Assembly: GCA_018608625.1 (NCBI GenBank)
Contig: JABAZC010000054.1
Location: 1 to 38,222, forward strand
Direction: 5' to 3'
DNA length: 38,222 nucleotides
From: Flavobacteriaceae bacterium
GTDB taxonomy: Bacteria; Bacteroidota; Bacteroidia; Flavobacteriales; Flavobacteriaceae
Shown here piece after piece: positions 8,744 to 19,100 of the stretch (positions are counted from its first letter, which is position 1; every line of letters starts with the position of its first letter). The translations under genes were made by a program, and so were the position numbers. The notes under the pieces were generated by a model, which saw only the letters and a program-made list of their open reading frames with translations, did not search any database and was not told the DNA's origin.

Positions 8744-9874
8744 CTAATTCTCCGTAGATTTCAAGGCTTCTTTTATTGTAGTTCTTACACCGTCCATATA
8801 AGCCACCAAATAAGCAGTTGTATAGCCTTTTGAGATTGCTTTATTTAATAATTTAATAGCGATGGAATAATCAGATGTATTACCATAAAAATAGCGGTAA
8901 ATCGAGTTTGATTTTTGCCTGGTAATTTGATCTAATCCGTTAAAGTTATAGGGTTTTGTTGCTAATTTATTAGACCCTGCTGATATTTGCACTTTAAAAT
9001 TAATTGAAAGTACATTAACCGGAGGCGCAGCAACTGATTTTACATCCTCTAACTCTAAATCCGTTATGTCCACATGGCTAGACGTTGTCTCGATCAAGGA
9101 AGGGACGTCAGAATTTAATTTCGACTTATAGTCTAAAATGGCATCCGAAATACTTTTAGACATATTTGTCTTTCCATTTAAAGAGTTTAGATAGTCGCCT
9201 TCTGATTTGTTGGTTATAAACCCCGTTTCTATTAGAATACTAGGCATATAGGTGTTGTGCAAAACCCAAAAACCTGCTTGCTTAACTCCTCTGTTTTTTC
9301 GTTTTAATTTGTACGTAAAATTATCCTGAACATAGCGAGCTAATAAAATACTTTGATCTAAGTAATCTTCCTGCATAAGTGTTAGGCCAATCATGGACTC
9401 TGGAGAGTTTGGGTCAAACCCTTGATAGTTTGACTCAAAATCATCTTCTAAAAAGATCACTTCATTTTCTTGCTGAGCAACTCTAAAATTTGAATCATTT
9501 CTATGAATACCTAAAACATAGGTTTCAGTACCATATGCCTGAGAGTTATGGGCGTTACAATGAATAGATACAAATAAATCAGCATCTGCTTTATTTGCTA
9601 TTTTTGCGCGTTGACGAAGCTCAATAAACACATCCGTACTTCTAGTGTAAATCACTTGTATATCGCCATGTCTTTTAAGGTTCTCACCTACTTTTAGGGC
9701 AATATCCAAAGCGATATCTTTCTCCTTATAACCAAAATTAGTAGGGCGCCCAGGATCTTTACCACCATGCCCAGCATCTAATACCACCACAAAGGGCTTT
9801 GTATTTGTTTGAGCTACAGAAGCTATACTAAAAATAAGCGTCAGGACGAACAATAATAAAATCTGCTTTTGCAT
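8744..9874 (-). CDS. Periplasmic N-acetylmuramoyl-L-alanine amidase (Amidase_3) with SPOR-like tail
   Basis: 376 residues with signal peptide MQKQILLLFVLTLIFSIASVAQ. The Amidase_3 domain (about 27-230) has the zinc ligands in LDAGHGG (H36), YKEKD (E51) and SIHCNAH (H105), and the catalytic Glu in LIETGF (E216). It cuts the bond between MurNAc and L-Ala in peptidoglycan, normally at division. Residues about 125-170 form an acidic insertion that matches the position of the autoinhibitory helix of E. coli AmiB/AmiC, suggesting control by an EnvC-like activator (inference). The C-terminus (about 290-370, beginning FKVQISAGS) looks like a divergent SPOR domain, which would bind denuded glycan at the septum. 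It is divergent from the lptD-like gene. Confidence 0.92.
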   Translation of the reverse strand: MQKQILLLFVLTLIFSIASVAQTNTKPFVVVLDAGHGGKDPGRPTNFGYKEKDIALDIALKVGENLKRHGDIQVIYTRSTDVFIELRQRAKIANKADADLFVSIHCNAHNSQAYGTETYVLGIHRNDSNFRVAQQENEVIFLEDDFESNYQGFDPNSPESMIGLTLMQEDYLDQSILLARYVQDNFTYKLKRKNRGVKQAGFWVLHNTYMPSILIETGFITNKSEGDYLNSLNGKTNMSKSISDAILDYKSKLNSDVPSLIETTSSHVDITDLELEDVKSVAAPPVNVLSINFKVQISAGSNKLATKPYNFNGLDQITRQKSNSIYRYFYGNTSDYSIAIKLLNKAISKGYTTAYLVAYMDGVRTTIKEALKSTEN

Positions 9875-9904
9875 GCTAAATATTTAACCTATCAATCGAT
9901 TCTT

Positions 9905-9912
9905 CAAAATTA
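9905..9912 (-). promoter_or_regulatory. Candidate -7 box for the amidase operon
   Basis: On the minus strand this reads TAATTTTG, matching the Bacteroidota -7 consensus TAnnTTTG, 31 bases upstream of the amidase ATG. No convincing -33 TTG is seen at the right spacing. AT-rich DNA gives such matches by chance. Confidence 0.3.
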
Positions 9913-9933
9913 AAAAATCACTAAAAATATACG

Positions 9934-9941
9934 TAACTTTG
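9934..9941 (+). promoter_or_regulatory. Candidate -7 box for the lptD-like gene
   Basis: TAACTTTG matches the Bacteroidota -7 consensus TAnnTTTG and lies 47 bases before the TTG start of the LptD-like gene. It sits back-to-back with the opposing box at 9905-9912 in the 114-base divergent spacer. The -33 TTG is not clear. Confidence 0.35.
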
Positions 9942-9988
9942 ATTTTTAATAATCAGGTCATTTAATTACAAAAATACACTTAAAAGCA

Positions 9989-12685
9989 TTGAAAACAACA
10001 CTATTTCAACTACTTTTTGCTCTAAGTTTAACAGTAATTGCCAACAATTTTGGTATGGCCCAGGTTACCCTAAACCCTAAACCTTTAGCTAAAGAACCAT
10101 CTGAAACTACACTAACTAAGACTAATACTGATTTGGTTTTTAATTCAGAAATAAAAAAGGTCAAACGAGACTCTATATCTAATGATAGTATCTCAAAACC
10201 AAAGAGTTTTCTTGAAGGCATCGTAGACTACAAAGCAAAAGATATTACTTCAATAAACGTAAAAAAACAACAGATTTATCTTAAAAACGAAGCTGAAATT
10301 CAGTACAAGGATATGGATATTAAGGCTGGAGTTATCATTATTGATTACGGAAAAGACATCATCTACGCCGGGCGCCTAAAAGACTCATTAGGAGTTTACT
10401 CACAACACCCTGTCTTTAAGCAAGGAAATGACCTTGTAGAGCCTGATTCAATTGCTTTTAACATCAAAACCAAGAAAGCCTTGATTTGGAATTCAAAGAC
10501 AGAACAACAAGGAGGAAGAATTATTTCTGAATTAACAAAAAAAGAAAACGACTCTGTATACTTTGTGAAGCGTGCTAAATTTACAACTTCAGAAAACATA
10601 GAGAACCCAGAGTACTATTTTCTCCTTCGGAAAGCTAAGATTGTCCCCGGAGAAAAAGTAGTGACTGGTCTTACTAATATGTTTATAGCAAACGTACCAA
10701 CTCCTATAGGTTTCCCGTTTGCATTCCTGCCAATGTCCAAAAAACGGACTTCTGGAGTAATTTTCCCTACGTTTGGAGAACAAAACAACAGAGGATATTT
10801 TCTTCAAAATGGAGGATATTATTTCGCTTTAAGTGATTATTTTGACTTAGCAACTCTTGGCGACTATTACACAAATGGAAGTTATGGTGCGCGGATAGAA
10901 AGCAGTTATGCAGTTCGTTATAGGTTTAGAGGTTCTTTAAGTTTTCGCTATGAAAACCTAATTAATAGTGAACGTGGATTTCCTGATTATTCAAGGAGCT
11001 CAATTTATAATTTAAGATGGAACCAAAGCCAAGATTCTAAATCAAATCCAAGTTCTCGATTTTCTGCTTCTGTCAACTTAGGGTCTAGTACTTATTTCCA
11101 GGAATCTGTGAATCAACTAAATACATCAAACTTCTTAAACAATACACTTTCATCATCTGTTTCTTATTCTAAGACATTTAAAGGAGAACCTCAAGTAAAT
11201 ATAAGTGTCACAGCTACCCACTCCCAAAACACTAATACGGAGCGCATCAACATGACCTTGCCAACTTTCCAGGGAAGTATAGATCGAATATTTCCATTTG
11301 CCCCCAAAACAGGAAGTAAAAAAGGAGGGATTCAAAACATCAACTTCCAATACAACGTTCGTGCTGAAAATCGCATTCAAACTACAGACTCTTTGTTTTT
11401 TAAACCTGAGATGTTTGAAGATGCAAAAGCAGGGTTTCAACACACCATTCCATTAAGTACAAATTTTAAAGTTTTTAAACACTTTAGCATGAGTACTAGT
11501 GCGAATTTCAAAGAAAACTGGACCTTCAACACAATAAAAAAGGAATACGATATTGAAACTCAATCAATAGTTACAACGCCTCTCAAAGGGTTTGACTCGT
11601 ATCGCACCTACAACTTTAGCACAAGCATAGGAAGTACTATATACGGAATGTTTGACTTTGGTGAAGATAAAAAAATTCAAGCCATACGTCACGTGATACG
11701 ACCCTCTATTAGCTACAACATAAACCCTTCATTTGATAAATATTATGAAAGCTATGAAGTGATTAGCGCTGACGGAACTACCACAAACGAGATTGATTAT
11801 AGTCGATTTGAACAATCGTTATTTGGAGCACCTGGGAAAAAATTTTCTAGCGGCATAGGCTTATCTTTAAACAACAATTTGGAAGCTAAAGTTCGAGATA
11901 AAGACACTACAGCAACAGATCCAAAAAAAGTATTTTTATTAAATTCATTAAATTTCTCGACTAACTATAATGTTGCTGGAGATTCACTCAACTGGAGTCC
12001 TGTAAGAGTTTCTGGAGGAACTCAGCTATTTAATAGTAAAATGAGTCTTAATTTTGGTGCTACCCTAGACCCCTATGCACTTGACAACAATAATAAAAAA
12101 ATTGATGTATTTAATGTAAACAACGGAGGTAGCTTATTTCGTTTATCGAGTGCAAATATGACGATGAGTTATAATTTATCTAGCGACTCCTTCAACAAAG
12201 ATGATAACTCAAAGGATGACCAAGCAAAAGAAGAGTCTAGAAAAAGTGGAGGTCGAGATGATGATTTATTTGGAAAAACACAAGACTACTCAAACCAATC
12301 ATTAAATAATGACAACGATAAAGAAACGGTTCCCTCAGCGCTTTACAACTATAAAATTCCTTGGAGTTTAAGACTAGCTTATGCCGTAAATTACAACAAC
12401 ACTAGAAGACAAAATGAAATTTCTTCTCACTCATTAATGTTCTCAGGGGATATTGAACTCTCACCCCGGTGGAGTGTTGGCGCCTCCTCAGGATATGACC
12501 TTAAAAATAATGGATTTACGTACACACAATTGCGTTTTGAGCGTGATTTACTGAGCTGGAGAATGAATTTCTCTTGGATTCCTTTTAGCAACAGAAGTTC
12601 TTGGAACTTCTTTATTGGGATTCGATCAAGTATGTTCAAAGATATTAAATATGAAAAACGCAGACAACCAGACAGACAATTATAA
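9989..12685 (+). CDS. lptD: LptD-like outer-membrane LPS-assembly protein
   Basis: 898 residues. The start is the TTG at 9989: it gives a proper signal peptide (MKTTLFQLLFALSLTVIANNF then GMAQ), whereas the first ATG, at residue 24, would remove it. After a low-complexity linker, an OstA/LptA-like jellyroll (about 72-230, with KNEAEIQYKDMDIKAGVIII) leads into a large beta-barrel (about 235-898) introduced by PTPIGFPFAFLPMSK. LptD inserts lipopolysaccharide into the outer leaflet with the lipoprotein LptE. No cysteine occurs anywhere in the protein, so the inter-domain disulfides needed by E. coli LptD cannot form. A charged insertion around 730-775 is probably a surface or periplasmic loop. 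RidA follows after 3 bases. Confidence 0.88.
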   Translation: MKTTLFQLLFALSLTVIANNFGMAQVTLNPKPLAKEPSETTLTKTNTDLVFNSEIKKVKRDSISNDSISKPKSFLEGIVDYKAKDITSINVKKQQIYLKNEAEIQYKDMDIKAGVIIIDYGKDIIYAGRLKDSLGVYSQHPVFKQGNDLVEPDSIAFNIKTKKALIWNSKTEQQGGRIISELTKKENDSVYFVKRAKFTTSENIENPEYYFLLRKAKIVPGEKVVTGLTNMFIANVPTPIGFPFAFLPMSKKRTSGVIFPTFGEQNNRGYFLQNGGYYFALSDYFDLATLGDYYTNGSYGARIESSYAVRYRFRGSLSFRYENLINSERGFPDYSRSSIYNLRWNQSQDSKSNPSSRFSASVNLGSSTYFQESVNQLNTSNFLNNTLSSSVSYSKTFKGEPQVNISVTATHSQNTNTERINMTLPTFQGSIDRIFPFAPKTGSKKGGIQNINFQYNVRAENRIQTTDSLFFKPEMFEDAKAGFQHTIPLSTNFKVFKHFSMSTSANFKENWTFNTIKKEYDIETQSIVTTPLKGFDSYRTYNFSTSIGSTIYGMFDFGEDKKIQAIRHVIRPSISYNINPSFDKYYESYEVISADGTTTNEIDYSRFEQSLFGAPGKKFSSGIGLSLNNNLEAKVRDKDTTATDPKKVFLLNSLNFSTNYNVAGDSLNWSPVRVSGGTQLFNSKMSLNFGATLDPYALDNNNKKIDVFNVNNGGSLFRLSSANMTMSYNLSSDSFNKDDNSKDDQAKEESRKSGGRDDDLFGKTQDYSNQSLNNDNDKETVPSALYNYKIPWSLRLAYAVNYNNTRRQNEISSHSLMFSGDIELSPRWSVGASSGYDLKNNGFTYTQLRFERDLLSWRMNFSWIPFSNRSSWNFFIGIRSSMFKDIKYEKRRQPDRQL

Positions 12686-12688
12686 ACT

Positions 12689-13069
12689 ATGAAAAAGATT
12701 ATCAGTACCAATAAAGCTCCACAACCAATAGGACCTTATAGTCAAGCTGTATTAGTCGGCAAAACATTATACACTTCTGGACAAATTGCTTTAAATCCGG
12801 AAACAGGTGAATTAGTAATAGACACAATACAGGAAGAAACCACTCAAGTAATGGAGAACCTAAAGTCGGTTTTGGAAGCTGCAAATATGACGTTTGAAAA
12901 CGTTATTAAATCTTCTATCTTCATTTCAGATATGAATTCATTTAGAGCTATAAATAGTGTGTATGGCAACTATTTTGAACAATCAACAGCACCTGCAAGG
13001 GAAACTATTGAGGTCGCTAACTTACCAAAGTTTGTAAATGTGGAAATTAGTGTAATTGCTGTAAAATAA
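12689..13069 (+). CDS. ridA: RidA-family enamine/imine deaminase
   Basis: 126 residues, the usual family length. RidA hydrolyses reactive 2-aminoacrylate and related enamines made by PLP enzymes, protecting the cell. N-terminal APQPIGPYSQA, then LYTSGQIALNPETGEL, and C-terminal APARETIEVANLPKFVNVEI are the family landmarks; the Arg of APAR is the substrate-binding arginine and the Glu of NVEI is the conserved acid. It is a trimeric cytoplasmic enzyme in relatives. It follows the lptD-like stop by 3 bases and so shares its transcript. The pairing with an outer-membrane protein is probably just genome economy. It converges with the kinase gene, with only 4 bases between the stop codons. Confidence 0.94.
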   Translation: MKKIISTNKAPQPIGPYSQAVLVGKTLYTSGQIALNPETGELVIDTIQEETTQVMENLKSVLEAANMTFENVIKSSIFISDMNSFRAINSVYGNYFEQSTAPARETIEVANLPKFVNVEISVIAVK

Positions 13070-13073
13070 TCGC

Positions 13074-13946
13074 TTAGGATATTTTAGCAATTTCAGCATG
13101 GTATTCAACGAGTCCCTCTATAGGGCGACGCTCAAAATTACCAACTGTAAATCCATATTCTCTTGCAACTTCTTTAATTTCATCTTGGGTAAAGTAGGCA
13201 ATAGACCCTGCAAAGTGAACAGGTACAGTCATAAGTTCCTCTTTATATTGGAGAATCATATTTTCTACAAATTCGCGTAGACCATCCTTAATTACTTTTT
13301 GTATATAATCCGATTCTTTATTTAAAATCATAAACTCTGCAAATGTTGCTAAATATGCATTAGGATTTGGCTTTTTGTATAAATTACTTTTAATCACATC
13401 ATCATTTACATCATACCTTGTTTTGAAGACTAGTTTTAAATCATGAGGCATATGGTCAAAATAGTAATCTCTTAATAATTGTCTTCCATAATAATTACCA
13501 GAAGCATCATCCATAACTGAATAACCCAAAGAAATTATTTTCTGATCAATCAACTTTCCGTCATAGTAAGAGCAATTAGAACCTGTTCCTAAAATACAAA
13601 CAACTGCAGGACTGTGAGAAACTCCTACTGTTGCGTAGACTGCTGCATAAGTGTCTTCTTTGACAACCACTTCAGCATTTTTAAAAATAGACTGCAAAAC
13701 ACCCTTAAGCATTTTTACAGGTTTTTTAGTTCCACATCCAGCTCCGTAAAAATAAATATGAGAAACAGATAACTTGTTTGAATAAATAACCTCATTTTCT
13801 TTTATAATATCGTGTGCATCAGTATCTGAAATAATTGCAGGATTTAAACCCTTAGTTCGCTGTTTTTCAAAAAGCTGATTCCCGGTTGAAGAATCTATGG
13901 CTATCCAATCACATTTTGTTGAACCGCTATCAATTACAAAAATCAT
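13074..13946 (-). CDS. BadF/BcrA-type ATPase, probable N-acetylglucosamine kinase
   Basis: 290 residues from the ATG at 13946, which gives the expected N-terminus MIFVIDSGSTKCDW. A GTG at 13976 would add ten residues that do not fit the family. The fold is the ASKHA (actin/hexokinase) superfamily: phosphate-1 loop DSGSTKCDW at the N-terminus, GAGCGTKKPVK, and phosphate-2 loop CILGTGSNCSYYDG. Relatives in Bacteroidota are called N-acetylglucosamine kinase or BadF/BadG/BcrA/BcrD ATPase. GlcNAc phosphorylation is a reasonable guess because amino-sugar genes lie in the same window, but other sugars or glucosamine are possible. It is the last gene after pfkA and gapA, 61 bases downstream of gapA. 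Confidence 0.82.
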   Translation of the reverse strand: MIFVIDSGSTKCDWIAIDSSTGNQLFEKQRTKGLNPAIISDTDAHDIIKENEVIYSNKLSVSHIYFYGAGCGTKKPVKMLKGVLQSIFKNAEVVVKEDTYAAVYATVGVSHSPAVVCILGTGSNCSYYDGKLIDQKIISLGYSVMDDASGNYYGRQLLRDYYFDHMPHDLKLVFKTRYDVNDDVIKSNLYKKPNPNAYLATFAEFMILNKESDYIQKVIKDGLREFVENMILQYKEELMTVPVHFAGSIAYFTQDEIKEVAREYGFTVGNFERRPIEGLVEYHAEIAKIS

Positions 13947-13994
13947 ATGAGGAAAATTAAAAGAAACATACACCACTGATACAGCAGCGTATGT

Positions 13995-15021
<1,027 letters not shown>

Positions 15022-15035
15022 TTAATTAATCCTTT

Positions 15036-16022
15036 TTAAATACTCATTATATCTGATACTCTTAGTAATTCTTCATCTATTTTTGAGTGCCCTTTGACTG
15101 CTTTGTCTATAGGGTATAACTCAAGTTTATTGTTGATGGTGCCAACCATTACGTTGTTTTTACCTTCCAATAACGACTCAACAGCCTTCACGCCCATTCT
15201 TGAAGCTAAAACCCTGTCAAAACAGGAAGGAGATCCCCCGCGCTGCATGTGTCCTAAAACAGAGACACGCACATCATAGTCTTCGAGATTTTCTTCAACG
15301 TAATCCCTTAACTCAAATACATTTTTACCAGTCTTATCGCCTTCAGCAACTACAACAATACTGGATGACTTCCCTGTATGTCTACTCTTTTCTAAGGACT
15401 CTAGTAGGCGATCTAATCCTAGATCTTCTTCAGGAACTAAAATTTCTTCTGCACCAGAACCAACTCCAGCATTTAAGGCAATATGTCCGACATCACGTCC
15501 CATTACCTCAACAAAAAACAAGCGCTTGTGAGAACTAGCTGTATCTCTAATCTTATCGATCGCTTCAACTGCAGTATTTAATGCCGTATCGTAACCTAGT
15601 GTAAAATTAGTACCAACAATATCATTGTCAATAGTTCCAGGGATTCCTACAATAGGAAAATTAAATTCTTCATTAAAAATCATTCCCCCTGTAAAAGTTC
15701 CATCTCCACCAATTAAAACCAAGGCATCAATGTTTTGTTTTAGTAATTGTTCGTGAGCTTTTTTACGCCCTTCTTTGGTTCTAAAATCTTTAGAACGAGC
15801 AGACTTTAAGAAAGTTCCTCCTTTATTTATAATATTGTTTACGCTTCTAGCATCTAACAATTCAAAATCTCCTTCAATCAGACCCTCATAACCTCTGTAG
15901 ACACCAACACATTCAATAGTGTGATATACACAAGCTCGTACGACAGACCGTATTGCTGCGTTCATCCCAGGTGCGTCGCCTCCGGATGTTAATACACCGA
16001 TTTTTTTTATCTGATTTTCCAT
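15036..16022 (-). CDS. pfkA: ATP-dependent 6-phosphofructokinase
   Basis: 328 residues. It phosphorylates fructose-6-phosphate to fructose-1,6-bisphosphate in the cytoplasm. Visible motifs are TSGGDAPGMNAAIR (ATP binding), IGGDGTFTGG (the Gly after GGD marks the ATP-using rather than pyrophosphate-using type), the catalytic PGTIDNDIVGT, MGRDVGHIAL, and the effector/substrate motif GHMQRGGSPS. It leads the pfkA-gapA-kinase operon. The 130-base region upstream has no clear promoter on the minus strand. Fructose-6-phosphate from the NagB domain encoded at 34078 would feed it directly. Confidence 0.96.
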   Translation of the reverse strand: MENQIKKIGVLTSGGDAPGMNAAIRSVVRACVYHTIECVGVYRGYEGLIEGDFELLDARSVNNIINKGGTFLKSARSKDFRTKEGRKKAHEQLLKQNIDALVLIGGDGTFTGGMIFNEEFNFPIVGIPGTIDNDIVGTNFTLGYDTALNTAVEAIDKIRDTASSHKRLFFVEVMGRDVGHIALNAGVGSGAEEILVPEEDLGLDRLLESLEKSRHTGKSSSIVVVAEGDKTGKNVFELRDYVEENLEDYDVRVSVLGHMQRGGSPSCFDRVLASRMGVKAVESLLEGKNNVMVGTINNKLELYPIDKAVKGHSKIDEELLRVSDIMSI

Positions 16023-16152
16023 AGCTATAATGGTTTATGTTGTAAAATTAATAAAACTTATATGTTAAAAAATATTCAAAGACCTCAATTTTATCAACTT
16101 CTATAAATTCAAACGTTTTCGTTAATAACTATTTAACTTTGAAGCATAAAAA

Positions 16153-19100
16153 TTAATTATTCGCAGGTTTTTCGGGAATGTTTTCCTTGAAATTCATAAA
16201 TTTCGGTATGGAAGTATTATCTCCTGAAGGATTTGTAAATTTTATTTTTTGTTGTTGTTTTTTAAAAAGCGCCTCTAAGAATTCTTTTAAATTATCGAAC
16301 TCTATATTGTATGAGAGTCCTACCCCTTGGGTATAACCTATTTGTTCTCCAAAATTCTGAATGCTGTTTTCTTTATTAAAAAACTTAAGCGATAGGGTGC
16401 GATCTTCATTTAATAAAACCTCAACGTCAAAATCTCCAGCCACAGTTGTCTCACTAACTCCGCCGACTGGAACTCCTATTTTTCCATTAATTAGAATGTT
16501 GTCACTTATTTTAGTAGAAACGGTCACCCCTACTCGACTGTCAGTTTCATAGTTAGGAGTTGTTTTTCCTAGGTCTAAATCAATTCCTAACTGAACTTTA
16601 TCATCATCATCCGCAAAAAGCTCATTTAACATGCTTGTAACTCCATCTGAAACCAACCCAAAAGCATCTTGAGAATCTAGTGTTAATTCACTCCTAAAGG
16701 CCCCTGTTGCTAATAAGGAAAGAGCCTGGAATTCTTTTCTATCTTTATCCCTTAGGCGATCTGCTAACTCACTATTAAGGGTTGAATTGATCCCTGGAAA
16801 TCGAATATCGAAATTTAAATCTGGTTTTTCTAATTGCCCAGTCAAATGAACTTCTACTTCAGTTGGAATGCTTTGATTGATCGGATTATCTAGTAAGGTT
16901 GAAGGATTCACATTAATGCCGTCATATATGGCTTTAATGTTTATATCTGCATTTAATGGACTTCCATCCCAAGCCATTGTACCATCCTTAACAACTTTGA
17001 ATTTTTTTTGAATTATGCGTCCAAAAGAAAAGTTGTATATCCCTGAAAGTACGATGAAATCCCCAAACATTTGAAATTTACCTTTGGTATTAACTTGAGC
17101 TAACATACTTCCATTTCCACGCCCAATTATTGAACTTCCTGTCTGCTTGTCTATTACAATTTCAATTTCAGCATCGTCATTGATATCCATGTTAAATTCC
17201 ATTTCAAGCCCTTTAACATCATCAATCTCAAAGACCTCAACTATCGACTGGGATAACTTTTGTTCTGAGCTTAAAAAATTAATGTAAGAGCTTTCAGATA
17301 ATATCTCGCTATCATTTAACGGAATTTTAAAAATGGTTCCTTTAGAGGTCCCAACATTAGCCTCAATAAACAATTGATCTGTGGGTCCATAAATATTAAT
17401 ATCACCATCTACGAAAGCAGTACCATAGTATAGGGATTCATCTTGTTCGATCGTATTTAGCACCATTAAACGATCTGAATCAATATTTAAATCTAAGAAC
17501 CAATTTGAGAAGTTATTATGACTGATTCCTCCATTCAAATAAGCTTTTGATTGGTAGTCAACGTCATTCATTATTGCTTGATCAAAAATAAAGCTTTGCT
17601 TTTCTAGGTTGATAACTGTAGCATCCGAAAAATCATAACCAACATTAAGGTAAGGAATAGCAAAACCTCCATTATTTAAAACCAAACGTCCTTCCATTTG
17701 AGGTTTTTCAAGTCGACCGCTAACAGAAGTAAAGCCAGACACACTACCTTGAATATTTGTAATCACACCAGCCCCAAAAGGATTTAAAGGTTTTAAGATG
17801 AAATCACTAAATGAAATGTCAAGTGCGAGGTTTGAGTTAGGGCCAGATACATCAAAAGATCCAATGACCGACAACGACTCATTCTCATCTTCTTTTAACG
17901 ATACACTAACATCATAATTTGTGAGAGATTGATTTCCTTGAATATTAGATTTAAACGATCCTAAATTAAAGTCATTAACTTTAAAATTATCAATTGTTAA
18001 ACTGGACTTTGGAAGATAGATACTTTGAATCTCAGAAATATTTAAGATCCCATTTAAATTTCCGTCGAGCTTTAAATTTTTAACTGAAGGGGTGACTTTT
18101 GATAAGTCTACATTTTTAAATTCAAGATCCAAGCTCCTGTTCCCTGAGCTTTCCAAAAGTGCGTTTAAACGAATCTCTTCGTTATCATAAGACATAATTA
18201 AATTATCTATTAAGACCTCTCTAAAATCTCTGTCAAAGGTAATTTTGTTTAGACCGTTTTGAGAACTGTTTATGAGCCATGGTGTTTCCTTAAAAATAGC
18301 AGTTGATTTTTTGACCCCAACCACAGACTTATCAGCCTCATTTATTGTATAATATAAATTTAAATCAAATATATCTTTAGACTCTTCTCCTCCTTTAAAT
18401 TTAGACTTAACATACAAAGTGTCATTGAGAGTGACATTTATTAAACTAAATTCTGAAGCATTGTAATACTTAGTTGCAATACTGTCAACTTCAATATACG
18501 AATTGAAAAGCGGGTTATCATTTATTAGCTGAACCTTAATTTTATCTGCAAAAAAATCATCCATTTCTATTGAAGGCGATCTAAAGGTCAACTTGAATTT
18601 TTTAGGATCACTCTCCAGTCTTCCCTTCACAGACGTATTTGGTCCAAGCTTTATATCTGGATAAAATAGTTCTATTACTTTACTATATACCTTAAAATTA
18701 AAATTTAGATATTGGTCATCTACAACCTGAGATGGATTGGAATTGGTGTAAATATCTCCTAACGAATTTCTCATTAAATCTGGTAAATCGTTAATACTAA
18801 ACTTACCTTTCAAACTTCCAATGACGATTTCTGGGGAATTTACTTGAACAGTTCTTATTATATTATGATCAAAAGTAGAAGTTATTTCAAAATCTTTGAA
18901 CTCATAGCGGTTATTTTGATTCTCATACAATGCATCCTTGAAACTAATTACCCCGTAGGCATCATCAATACTAGAGCCTTTCATATCTACAAACATTTCA
19001 CCTGTTAGTATGGAGGTTTGATCTCGATCCACTAATTGTAAGGCATTTAGATTGGCATAATCAATAAGCGCCGAAAAATCATAAATATTCTCAGCACCTG

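Noticed and set aside
11153-11443. 96-codon minus-strand frame inside the LptD-like gene
   Set aside because: Entirely within a well-supported coding region, Cys/Phe/Leu-rich shadow composition, no start context or family resemblance.
13947-13976. GTG start extending the BadF-type kinase by ten residues
   Set aside because: The extension puts ten residues before the conserved MIFVIDSGST start; the ATG at 13946 fits the family.
15200-15538. 112-codon plus-strand frame opposite pfkA
   Set aside because: Shadow of strongly conserved pfkA codons; Gln/Leu/His-rich and low complexity.
16134-16141. TAACTTTG on the plus strand near the end of tamB
   Set aside because: A perfect -7 match, but it points into the 3' end of tamB with no plus-strand gene for over 4 kb. 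Most likely chance in AT-rich DNA.
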